Positions 10,232-19,538 of a stretch of 64,000 nt of DNA are shown here, piece by piece. Made by a program: the position numbers and the translations under genes. Source of the stretch: an uncultured Flammeovirgaceae bacterium (GTDB lineage Bacteria; Bacteroidota; Bacteroidia; Cytophagales; MED-G16); assembly GCA_913052485.1 (NCBI GenBank), contig CAJXDN010000005.1, positions 1 to 64,000 on the forward strand, read 5' to 3'. Numbering within the stretch: the first letter of the stretch is position 1; every line of letters starts with the position of its first letter. The notes beneath the pieces are model-generated. The model was given only the letters and a program-made list of their open reading frames with translations. It was not told the origin of the DNA and searched no databases.

Positions 10232-11674
10232 TTAAAAAGTTAATTTTTTTCCTTGATAAAAGTCTAATACCTTCAATTTAAAAATATAATCATATTTTGA
10301 AGAAAGTAAATCATTTGTTGCCCTTACTAGGTTATTATTTGATATTTGATACTCAGTAAAATTTACAGAACCAAGGTTATATTGACTCTTTATTATCCTG
10401 AATGACTCCTCGAGAGCCCTAACTTGTTTTACAGAAGCAGAATATGATTTTGATGCTGCAAGTGCATCGTTAAATGATGTCTCAATAGTCTGTCGTACCT
10501 GATTTCTTGCTTCAATCACACCAATGTCAGCTATCTCTTTGTTAAGTTTAGCTCTTTTAATATTTGCTGATGTCTGATACCTATTGAAAATAGGGACAGA
10601 AATTGATATCGTTAATGATTTACTGAGATAATCTTTCCATTGTTCTAGAACAGTAAAATCTTGGTCAGATCCAACAACATTAGGGACTAATGATAATGAG
10701 GAAACAGTTTCAAGAGGGTTATTAGTTAAATATCCAATCGTTGTAGGTTGCATCGAAAATCCATCATAAAATTCTCTCTCTCTATTTGCAAAACTTGAAT
10801 AATTCGAGGAAAAACTTGATGAAATATTAATTGATGGGTACCTACTACCCTTTGAAATTCTTAGATCATATAAGCTTGACTGAGCATTTTTTTCTGCACT
10901 TTTAATTTCAGGTAGTAAACTGACAGCTAAATTAAATATCTCATCTGGATCAGCTTCAATTACAGTAGAGGGTGATAACTCAACGTTAGGTTTTATAATT
11001 TTGATTTCTTTTGAAGTCTCCAATAATAGTAACTGTTTTAACTGTAGAATTGTTAACCTATAATTATTTTCCTGCTGTATAAATCCCAACTCATCTCCAG
11101 CCAATTGAGCCTCTAGATTAAGCTTGTTTGTAACAGGAATAGATCCAGCTTCAACAAGTTTGTTGGTTCTGTTTAACTGTTCTTGAGTCGATTGAACCTG
11201 GAACTTTGCGTTTTCGAGTCTATCTGTATTAAGTAATACATTCAGATACGCTCTAACTACACTTAACATCACATTATTTTTTGTATTCTCTAGGTCAAAG
11301 ACACTCTTCTCAAGCAATGTTCTTGACCTTTTAATACTATTCCTAATCGAAAAACCAGAAAATATATTCATGCTTGACGACGCACTTATACCTGAAAAAT
11401 TTGAGTTATTTGAGATAAATGTATTTGTTGTCGGGTCGATTGATCTACCATAATTATTTCCATAATTTGAAAAGACATTAAGTGTAGGTGTTTGCTGAAG
11501 TAGAGCCTGGGTATAGCCTACACCCTGCAATTGTTCATTAATAATACTTCTTTTCAATTGGAGATTGTTTTCAAGAGCAATCTCAATACACTGTTCTAGA
11601 TCTAATTCTAAATACTTATTTGACTGTGAAAATAAATTGAAGGAAATGAAAACAAAAAGTAGTAACCTGAGCAT
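10232..11674 (-). CDS. TolC family outer membrane efflux protein
   Basis: Signal peptide, LDLEQCIEIALENNLQLK repeat, long helices; adjacent to adaptor. Confidence 0.9.
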   Translation of the reverse strand: MLRLLLFVFISFNLFSQSNKYLELDLEQCIEIALENNLQLKRSIINEQLQGVGYTQALLQQTPTLNVFSNYGNNYGRSIDPTTNTFISNNSNFSGISASSSMNIFSGFSIRNSIKRSRTLLEKSVFDLENTKNNVMLSVVRAYLNVLLNTDRLENAKFQVQSTQEQLNRTNKLVEAGSIPVTNKLNLEAQLAGDELGFIQQENNYRLTILQLKQLLLLETSKEIKIIKPNVELSPSTVIEADPDEIFNLAVSLLPEIKSAEKNAQSSLYDLRISKGSRYPSINISSSFSSNYSSFANREREFYDGFSMQPTTIGYLTNNPLETVSSLSLVPNVVGSDQDFTVLEQWKDYLSKSLTISISVPIFNRYQTSANIKRAKLNKEIADIGVIEARNQVRQTIETSFNDALAASKSYSASVKQVRALEESFRIIKSQYNLGSVNFTEYQISNNNLVRATNDLLSSKYDYIFKLKVLDFYQGKKLTF

Positions 11675-11704
11675 ATTAATTTAGATGTTTTTAAAGAAAA
11701 TTCC

Positions 11705-11723
11705 TTGCATCAACTTGGTGCAA
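11705..11723. promoter_or_regulatory. 19-bp near-palindrome at tolC promoter, candidate operator
   Basis: TTGCATCAA-C-TTGGTGCAA: 9-bp arms, one mismatch, 1-nt spacer; overlaps the predicted -7 element. Confidence 0.5.
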
Positions 11724-11728
11724 AGATA
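11721..11728 (-). promoter_or_regulatory. Putative -7 promoter element (TATCTTTG) of tolC-adaptor operon
   Basis: Exact TAnnTTTG match on minus strand upstream of 11674. Confidence 0.5.
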
Positions 11729-11754
11729 AAATTTCAATCGAAAGTAAAAAATTT

Positions 11755-12549
11755 TTATACTGAAACCTCTCCTTTTATATGCGGATGCGCTTGATAGTCA
11801 ACTAATTCAAAGTCTTCGTAACTAAAAGAAAAAATATCACTGACCTCTTTATTTATCTTCATTTTTGGTAAAGGGAAAAAATCTCTTTTTAACTGAATTT
11901 TAACTTGTTCAATATGATTTAAATATATATGTGCATCACCAAATGTATGAACAAAATCACCTAACTCTAGGTCGCAAACTTGTGCTACCATCATTGTTAG
12001 TAATGCATAAGATGCAATATTGAAAGGTACGCCAAGGAAGACATCTGCACTTCTTTGATATAATTGACATGACAACTTTCCATTAATTACATAAAACTGA
12101 AATATAGTGTGACAAGGAGGTAAAGCCATATTATCAATAAATGGAACATTCCAAGCGCTAATAATATGCCTTCTAGAGTACGGGTTTGTTTTAATGTCAT
12201 TTATCAATTTTTTAATTTGGTCATGAGTATTACCATCTTTACCTTCCCACTTTCTCCATTGAACTCCGTAAACTGGACCTAAGTTGCCTTTTTCATCTGC
12301 CCACTCATCCCAAATCCTTACGCCATTTTCATTTAAATATTTTATATTATCGTCACCCTTTAAAAACCACAAGAGCTCATGAATAATTGATCTCAAATGT
12401 AACTTTTTAGTAGTAATACAAGGGAATCCGTTACTTAAATCAAATCTCATCTGATGACCAAAAATACTCACGGTACCTGTTCCCGTCCTGTCCGATTTTT
12501 TTTCTCCTTTCTCGAGAATAGTTCGTAGTAGATTATGATATTGCTCCAT
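11755..12549 (-). CDS. thyA: Thymidylate synthase
   Basis: [51 protein letters not shown], 264 aa. Confidence 0.98.
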   Translation of the reverse strand: MEQYHNLLRTILEKGEKKSDRTGTGTVSIFGHQMRFDLSNGFPCITTKKLHLRSIIHELLWFLKGDDNIKYLNENGVRIWDEWADEKGNLGPVYGVQWRKWEGKDGNTHDQIKKLINDIKTNPYSRRHIISAWNVPFIDNMALPPCHTIFQFYVINGKLSCQLYQRSADVFLGVPFNIASYALLTMMVAQVCDLELGDFVHTFGDAHIYLNHIEQVKIQLKRDFFPLPKMKINKEVSDIFSFSYEDFELVDYQAHPHIKGEVSV

Positions 12550-12607
12550 TTATTTAAGTAAATTTAAAAAGTAAATTTTTATAATGATATACTAATTTAA
12601 ATTTAAA

Positions 12608-15001
12608 ATGAAAAGAAGATTATCTGTATTAATAATTTTACTCATTTGTTTATTTTCATTTTATTATTTCTATAAAGAAAACAAATTATCTAGAGATCTA
12701 TGGGATGTTGTTTCCTCTAAATCTGCATTGATTATTGAACTCGATGACCCTCTAAACCAATACAGTTTATTTTTAAATGAATTAAATAATTCTAAACTCA
12801 AGTTTGTATTACAAGACATAACAAAAAACTATACAAGCTTTGACAATGTCATTGACGGGAAAATAGAAAAATTTTTATTAAAAAATAAAGTAATCATATC
12901 ATACTTCAATATTTCAAACAAAACCCTTGATCCTGTTTATTACAGCTACAAGAAAAATTTGGATGAAGACTTTATCATCAAATACCTGAACGATAGAAAC
13001 TACAATATTAACAAGAGAACTCTAAATGGTGAAATAATCTACGAGGCTATGAAAAATGAAATAAACCATACATTTTCATTCATTAACGGCCTAGTAGTTT
13101 ACTCTAAAAACTCACTAATAATAGAAGACGTAATTAGAAGTTTAGGCAACTCAAAATTAACTTTTAAAAAAAATAATTCAAGTTTATTCAGACAAGTTAA
13201 AATAAAAAAGGATCTAGGAAATATCTATATTAATCACGAGGAAATCGAAAAAATATTATCTTCTATATATCCAAGAAGTGTATTTACTGAAACTTTAAAA
13301 TTTCTGCCAAAAAAATCATTTTATGATATCAATATCAGTGACGGGTTCATAAGAATGAACGGGTTCTCTTCTGAGATAGAATATAAAAATATAATTGGAA
13401 AATCAAATTATGATTCAATAATTAATTTTATGCCATCAAATACAATACTATATTCTAATAAAAATTCTGTCAGTAAAATATTAGTACAGAGTTTAAGTTC
13501 AAATACCTCTGGTCACATTATAATTTTTAAACCTGAAAAAAATCAGATCATTCAAAATAAAAAAAATGTTGAAGAGGAGATCTTCTCATTAAATGACATT
13601 AATATCTTTAAAAGATTACAAATTAATGATTTCAATAAAGATCACTATTTCTTTATGTACAATAGCTATATGATTTTATCTGAGAGTTTTAATTTACTAA
13701 ATGAGGCAAAAGCTTTGATAGACGGTAAAGATTTTTTAATAAAAAATATGGAATTTAATAAATTCCAGAAGGAGTTGAATAGCACTCATAATATTCTAAT
13801 AATTTATGATATAGATAAACTTCTACCATCAAATAATTCTAAAATTGGTTATTTATCAGTCCAACTTAGTGATATCGAAAATAAATATTATATGAGCCTA
13901 AATATTATAGAAGAAAAAACAAATAATTCTTTCTTACAAAAAGATATTATTAATGATTTTTCATTTAAAAATAATTTATCATCTAAACCACACATTATTT
14001 TTAGTCATATTGACAATAAGCCCGAGGTAATTATACAAGATGATAAAAACTTTATATATCAACTCTCAGACAAACTAAATCCAATTTGGTCAGACTCGAT
14101 AGAAAAAATCAATTCTAAAATTTTTGAAATTGACTATTATAAAAACAATAAAAAACAAATTTTATTTTCAAGCTCAAACAAGATATACAGCTACGATAGG
14201 AAAGGTAATTCTTTGATTGGATTCCCATTTAAAAATCCATCTATGTCAGCAATAAAATTTCTAAATGTCATAGACTACGATAAGTCAAAAAGATATAGAA
14301 TAATTACATCACACGATAATGGTGAGATTTATTTTTTGAATAAAAGTGGTAGAATATTAGAGGGGTGGAATCCATTAAAAATGGAGGATGACCTAGTTCA
14401 GAGTCCCTTTCATGTGAGGGTAAGTGGTAAAGATTATATTATAATTATTTTAAAAAATGGCACTATACATGTTAAAAATAGAAGAGGACTAAATTATAAA
14501 GGATTTCCAGTAAAATTAAATTCTGAAATATCCAACAAAGCTCATCTGAAAAAATCTATCAATCTAGATAAAACTCTCCTCAAACTGCTAAGTGACGAGG
14601 GAACAGTCTATGAGTTAAATTTAAAAGGCAAAATCTTATCATCAAAAGATCAGTATAGAGACCAGAAAGATTCAAAATTTTTCTTAGTTAAAGAACAAAG
14701 TGGAAAAAACCCTATAATCATATCTTATGATGACTATAATTTGATCTATGGTGAGAGTAAAATAGGTTTCAACAATATAAAAAATGTAAAACTTCAATAT
14801 TACAACCTAAGTAAAAGTGAAAATTTTTTGATCATTACTGATGAAAGAAAAAATAAAACATACTTTCTTGATGAAAATTTAAAATATTATTTTGAACCTG
14901 TTTCTAATCAGAATGAGGTTTCACTTTTAAAGTACAGCAATTCATTAATATTATATAAAACATTAAATAATAGAATATCTATGATTGAATTAAAAAAATA
15001 A
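12608..15001 (+). CDS. Uncharacterised exported/membrane-anchored protein with beta-propeller-like C-terminal half
   Basis: N-terminal TM/signal; repeated IIIxxxNGTIHVxNRRGxxxxGFPV-like strands characteristic of propeller repeats. Confidence 0.55.
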   Translation: MKRRLSVLIILLICLFSFYYFYKENKLSRDLWDVVSSKSALIIELDDPLNQYSLFLNELNNSKLKFVLQDITKNYTSFDNVIDGKIEKFLLKNKVIISYFNISNKTLDPVYYSYKKNLDEDFIIKYLNDRNYNINKRTLNGEIIYEAMKNEINHTFSFINGLVVYSKNSLIIEDVIRSLGNSKLTFKKNNSSLFRQVKIKKDLGNIYINHEEIEKILSSIYPRSVFTETLKFLPKKSFYDINISDGFIRMNGFSSEIEYKNIIGKSNYDSIINFMPSNTILYSNKNSVSKILVQSLSSNTSGHIIIFKPEKNQIIQNKKNVEEEIFSLNDINIFKRLQINDFNKDHYFFMYNSYMILSESFNLLNEAKALIDGKDFLIKNMEFNKFQKELNSTHNILIIYDIDKLLPSNNSKIGYLSVQLSDIENKYYMSLNIIEEKTNNSFLQKDIINDFSFKNNLSSKPHIIFSHIDNKPEVIIQDDKNFIYQLSDKLNPIWSDSIEKINSKIFEIDYYKNNKKQILFSSSNKIYSYDRKGNSLIGFPFKNPSMSAIKFLNVIDYDKSKRYRIITSHDNGEIYFLNKSGRILEGWNPLKMEDDLVQSPFHVRVSGKDYIIIILKNGTIHVKNRRGLNYKGFPVKLNSEISNKAHLKKSINLDKTLLKLLSDEGTVYELNLKGKILSSKDQYRDQKDSKFFLVKEQSGKNPIIISYDDYNLIYGESKIGFNNIKNVKLQYYNLSKSENFLIITDERKNKTYFLDENLKYYFEPVSNQNEVSLLKYSNSLILYKTLNNRISMIELKK

Positions 15002-15030
15002 ATATTTTTAGGTGACTAAATATTATTAAG

Positions 15031-18000
15031 ATGAAAAGAATACTAACTACCCTACTAATTTTAACGATTTTTTTTAATGCTTTCTCCCAGAGGAAACAAA
15101 AGAAAAAAAATAATAGCTCAAATTTTATATCCTATAATATACCTGATATAAAATGGAGATCGATAGGCCCATATAGAGGTGGCAGGTCAGCAACAGTATC
15201 TGGCACAATAAACTCTAACAGTACATATTATTTTGGTGCCACTGGTGGTGGAGTGTGGAAGACTACTAACTCAGGAGTTACTTGGAAAAATATTTCTGAT
15301 GGATATTTCGGAGGTTCAATTGGTGCAGTTTCCGTCAGTGAATCAGACCCTAACATTATCTATGTTGGAACTGGAGAAAAAACAGTTAGAGGTAATGTTT
15401 CCCCAGGATATGGAGGATTTTGGAAATCCAATGATGCCGGAGAGACTTGGAAAAAAATGAATTTAGATATTGACCAAGTTCAAGTTGGTAGAATAGCTAT
15501 CCACCCAAATAACTCAAATATTGTTTTTATTGCAATAATGGGAGATTTATTTAAGGATAGTAAAGAAAGGGGTGTTTTTAAATCTACAGATGGTGGAAAT
15601 TCATGGAAAAAAGTTCTTTTTGCCAATGAAAGATCAGGTGCCGTTGATATTTCTATTGATAAAAATAACCCCAGGATCATTTACGCTTCAACATGGAATA
15701 TAAGAAGAACACCTTATAGTTTAGAAAGTGGAGGAGACGGTTCCGGATTATGGAAATCTACTGACGGAGGTGAAACATGGAAAAATATTTCTGATAATGA
15801 AGGTCTTCCTAGCGGGATTTGGGGGATTAGTGGAGTATCTGTCTCCCCTGTTAATTCAAAAAAAATATTTGCACTGATCGAGAATAAAGATGGTGGCTTA
15901 TTCAGGTCAGATGACGGAGGAGATTCATGGAACAGAATAAATGATGATAGAAATCTTAGACAAAGAGCATGGTACTATACTAGAGTTTATGCTGACACTC
16001 AAAATGAGAATAGAGTTTATGTCATGAATGTATCTTTCTGGAGATCTGAAGATGGAGGTAAATCATTTGAGAGATATAGAACTCCTCATGGAGATCATCA
16101 TGATTTATGGATTGATCCCAAGGATAATGCTAGATTAATAGTTGGTGATGATGGAGGGGCACAAGTTAGTAATAACGCAGCATTAAGCTGGTCTACTTAC
16201 ATGAATCAACCCACAGCTCAATACTATCGAGTTGCTACTGACAATAGCTTTCCATATAATATTTTAGTAGCACAGCAAGATAATAGTACTCAAAGAGTTC
16301 CTCACAGAGTAAACTCTGGTGGAATCGGAGAAAGAGATTGGGAGCCATCTGCAGGTGGTGAAAGTGCTCACATGGCTGCAAAACCAGATAACCCTAATAT
16401 TGTGTTCGGGGGTAGCTATGGGGGTTATCTCACAAGATTGGACCATAGCACTGGTGAAGAAAGAACGATAAATGTTTGGCCAAATAACCCAATGGGTCAC
16501 GGAGTTGAAGATATGAAATATCGTTTCCAGTGGAATTTTCCTATTTTTTTCTCACCTCATGACAATGACAAACTTTATACCACATCAAATTATTTTCATG
16601 TAACAAAAAATGAGGGACAAACATGGGAGGTTATAAGTCCTGACCTAACTAGAAATGAACCAGAAAAACAAGGACCATCTGGTGGGCCTATAACAAAAGA
16701 TAACACTGCTGTAGAATATTATGCAACCATATTTGCAGCATGTGAATCACCATATGAGGAAGGCTTACTTTGGGCTGCTTCTGATGATGGAATGATTCAT
16801 GTTTCAAAAGACGCAGGAGAAAATTGGAAAGATGTAACACCTCCTAATGCTCCAAAATATCTTATGTGGAATAGTGTTGAGCCAGATCCTTTCGTAAAAG
16901 GAGGGTTGTATGTTGCAGGTACACTTTACAAAAATGGTGACTTCAAACCATATATGTTTAAAACTAAAGATTATGGTGAAACCTGGACTAAAATAGTAAA
17001 TGGAATACCAAATAATTTTTTTACAAGAGTACTAAGAGCTGATCCAGAAAGAAAAGGACTCCTTTACAGTGGAACAGAATCAGGTGTCTTTGTTTCATTT
17101 GATGACGGATTATCATGGAAATCATTTCAAATAAATTTACCATTGGTACCTATTACTGATATGACGATTAAAAATAATAATTTAATTGCAGCCACTCAGG
17201 GTAGATCAGTTTGGATTATAGATGATTTAACACCATTACATCAATTAGATGAATCAAATCATAAAAAAGATTTCCATTTATTTAAACCTATTGATAGCTA
17301 CAGAATGGGATTCCCTAGTTGGGGAGGAACTTCAGCTACACAGGGTAAAAATCATCATAATGGGGTTAAGGTTTTCTTTAATGTTGATCAGAGTTTAACT
17401 GAAAATGAGGAAAATGTTTCTCTTGAATTTATAGATGAAAATCAAAATACAATTAAAAAATATTCTGTAAATGATAAAAAATCACCACTTACATTAGATG
17501 GTGAAAAGAATTCATTTGTTTGGAATATGAGATATGATGACGCTGAAGGTTTTGATGGTTTGATTATGTGGGCAGCGGGATTAACTGGACCAAAAGCATA
17601 TCCAGGGAAATACTATGTCAGACTTAGTGTTGGTGAATCAAGTCAAACTGAATCATTTGAAATTTTAAAAGATAAAAGAAGTATTTCATCAAAAGATGAT
17701 CTGAAAGAGCAATTTGAATTTTTAATAGGTATCAGGGATAAGGTAACAGATATTCATAGAGCTATTAAACAAATTAGATCGACAAGAGATCAATTAAACA
17801 GCCTTAATGGTAAGCTTGACGATAGTCATGAGGAGATAAGTAATTCAATAAAAGATGTAGTGAATAGAATTACAGAAATTGAGGAAAATTTATATCAAAC
17901 AAAAAATAGAAGTGGTCAAGACCCATTAAATTTTCCAATTAGATTAAATAATAAACTTGCTCATTTATCAAGCGTTTCTGGTAGAGGAAACTTCAGACCT

Positions 18001-18147
18001 ACAGATCAAATGTATGGAGTAAGAGATGAATTAGTTGAATTAATTGATCTAGAACTTGAAAAGTGGAATAAAATCAAAGAATCTGAATTGGATAAGATAA
18101 ATACAATGATTCTAGAAAATAATATTCAATTGATAAGTATTAAGTAA
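15031..18147 (+). CDS. VPS10/sortilin-like BNR-repeat (glycosyl hydrolase-like) exported protein
   Basis: Signal peptide; WRSIGPYRGGRSATVSG; many SxDGGxTWK BNR/Asp-box repeats; 1038 aa. Confidence 0.85.
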   Translation: MKRILTTLLILTIFFNAFSQRKQKKKNNSSNFISYNIPDIKWRSIGPYRGGRSATVSGTINSNSTYYFGATGGGVWKTTNSGVTWKNISDGYFGGSIGAVSVSESDPNIIYVGTGEKTVRGNVSPGYGGFWKSNDAGETWKKMNLDIDQVQVGRIAIHPNNSNIVFIAIMGDLFKDSKERGVFKSTDGGNSWKKVLFANERSGAVDISIDKNNPRIIYASTWNIRRTPYSLESGGDGSGLWKSTDGGETWKNISDNEGLPSGIWGISGVSVSPVNSKKIFALIENKDGGLFRSDDGGDSWNRINDDRNLRQRAWYYTRVYADTQNENRVYVMNVSFWRSEDGGKSFERYRTPHGDHHDLWIDPKDNARLIVGDDGGAQVSNNAALSWSTYMNQPTAQYYRVATDNSFPYNILVAQQDNSTQRVPHRVNSGGIGERDWEPSAGGESAHMAAKPDNPNIVFGGSYGGYLTRLDHSTGEERTINVWPNNPMGHGVEDMKYRFQWNFPIFFSPHDNDKLYTTSNYFHVTKNEGQTWEVISPDLTRNEPEKQGPSGGPITKDNTAVEYYATIFAACESPYEEGLLWAASDDGMIHVSKDAGENWKDVTPPNAPKYLMWNSVEPDPFVKGGLYVAGTLYKNGDFKPYMFKTKDYGETWTKIVNGIPNNFFTRVLRADPERKGLLYSGTESGVFVSFDDGLSWKSFQINLPLVPITDMTIKNNNLIAATQGRSVWIIDDLTPLHQLDESNHKKDFHLFKPIDSYRMGFPSWGGTSATQGKNHHNGVKVFFNVDQSLTENEENVSLEFIDENQNTIKKYSVNDKKSPLTLDGEKNSFVWNMRYDDAEGFDGLIMWAAGLTGPKAYPGKYYVRLSVGESSQTESFEILKDKRSISSKDDLKEQFEFLIGIRDKVTDIHRAIKQIRSTRDQLNSLNGKLDDSHEEISNSIKDVVNRITEIEENLYQTKNRSGQDPLNFPIRLNNKLAHLSSVSGRGNFRPTDQMYGVRDELVELIDLELEKWNKIKESELDKINTMILENNIQLISIK

Positions 18148-18178
18148 ATTCGCCATTTTACTTTAATACTAAATTCTA

Positions 18179-19489
18179 ATGAGTAATATTGTTGCAATCG
18201 TAGGAAGGCCAAATGTTGGCAAATCAACATTATTTAATAGATTAGTCGAAAGAAGACAAGCTATTATTCATGACGAGAGTGGGGTAACTCGAGATAGACA
18301 TTATGGTATATCCGAATGGAACGGTAAAAAATTTACAGTAATAGACACAGGAGGTTACGTAGAGAACTCTGAAGATATTTTCGAAAAAAAAATAAAAGAC
18401 CAAGTGATATTAGCTTTGAATGAAGCAAATGTTATTCTTTTTATGGTAGACTGTAAAAATGGATTATCAACATTAGATGATGACTTCTCGAAGGTTCTAA
18501 GGCAAATAAAAAAAGATATAATTTTAGTAGCCAATAAAGCTGACAACTACGAGTTAGAATTAAATTCAAATGAGTTTTATCAATTAGGTCTTAAAGAAGT
18601 ACCAATTGTACCCATATCTTCAGTTAGTGGATCTGGTACTGGGGAACTACTTGATTTAGTTGTTAATAAGCTTGAAGTTAATACAAGTGCGAAAGATATC
18701 AGTTTACCTAGAATATCTATTCTTGGCAGACCAAATGTTGGCAAATCATCTTTCGTAAATGCAATTTTAGGTGAGGAAAGAAATATTGTAACCGATATTT
18801 CCGGAACAACAAGAGACTCTATCGACACTAAATATAATTTATTTAAAAAAGAATTTATTATAACTGATACAGCAGGGATAAGAAAGAAGGCAAAGGTTAA
18901 AGAAAACATTGAGTTTTACTCTGTAATGAGGTCTATTCAAGCGATGGAAAACAGTGATATTTGTATAATAATGATAGATGCAGTACAAGGTTTTGAAAGT
19001 CAAGATATGAATATTTTATCTCTGGCAGTTAAATACAAGAAAGGAATAGTTCTGATGATAAATAAATGGGATTTAGTTAAAAAAAATACTAATAGTACTA
19101 AGGAATTTGAAGAAAAACTAAATAAAAAAATTAGCCCCTTAAATTTTGCTCCTGTAGTATTTACATCAGTGATTAACAAACAAAGAATTCATAAGGTTCT
19201 GGAATCGGCAGTAAAAGTTTATGAAAACAGATCACAAAAAATCACTACATCTCAACTTAATAATACAATGCTACCTGAAATTGAGAATTATCCCCCACCC
19301 TCTACGAAAGGAAAATATATAAAAATTAAATATATCACTCAGTTACCAACAAAGACACCAACTATTGCCTTCTTCTGTAATTTACCACAATATATAAGAG
19401 AACCTTACAAGAGATTTCTTTTAAATAAACTTAGAACAAAATTTCAGTTAGAAGGAGTACCAGTAACTTTGGTATTTAGAAAAAAATGA
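18179..19489 (+). CDS. der: Ribosome biogenesis GTPase Der (EngA), tandem GTPase domains
   Basis: Two G domains: GRPNVGKSTLFN and GRPNVGKSSFVN, each with NKxD; KH-like C-terminus. Confidence 0.97.
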   Translation: MSNIVAIVGRPNVGKSTLFNRLVERRQAIIHDESGVTRDRHYGISEWNGKKFTVIDTGGYVENSEDIFEKKIKDQVILALNEANVILFMVDCKNGLSTLDDDFSKVLRQIKKDIILVANKADNYELELNSNEFYQLGLKEVPIVPISSVSGSGTGELLDLVVNKLEVNTSAKDISLPRISILGRPNVGKSSFVNAILGEERNIVTDISGTTRDSIDTKYNLFKKEFIITDTAGIRKKAKVKENIEFYSVMRSIQAMENSDICIIMIDAVQGFESQDMNILSLAVKYKKGIVLMINKWDLVKKNTNSTKEFEEKLNKKISPLNFAPVVFTSVINKQRIHKVLESAVKVYENRSQKITTSQLNNTMLPEIENYPPPSTKGKYIKIKYITQLPTKTPTIAFFCNLPQYIREPYKRFLLNKLRTKFQLEGVPVTLVFRKK

Positions 19490-19526
19490 AATACCTCTTA
19501 TTTCAATAAATTAAAACATTTAATAC

Positions 19527-19534
19527 TAATTTTG
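19527..19534 (+). promoter_or_regulatory. Putative -7 promoter element (TAATTTTG) immediately before leuS
   Basis: Exact TAnnTTTG; A of the leuS ATG is 5 nt after the final G. Confidence 0.5.
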
Positions 19535-19538
19535 TAGA

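Noticed and set aside
18580-18909. 109-aa minus-strand ORF inside der
   Set aside because: Antisense to the highly conserved Der GTPase; no independent support.
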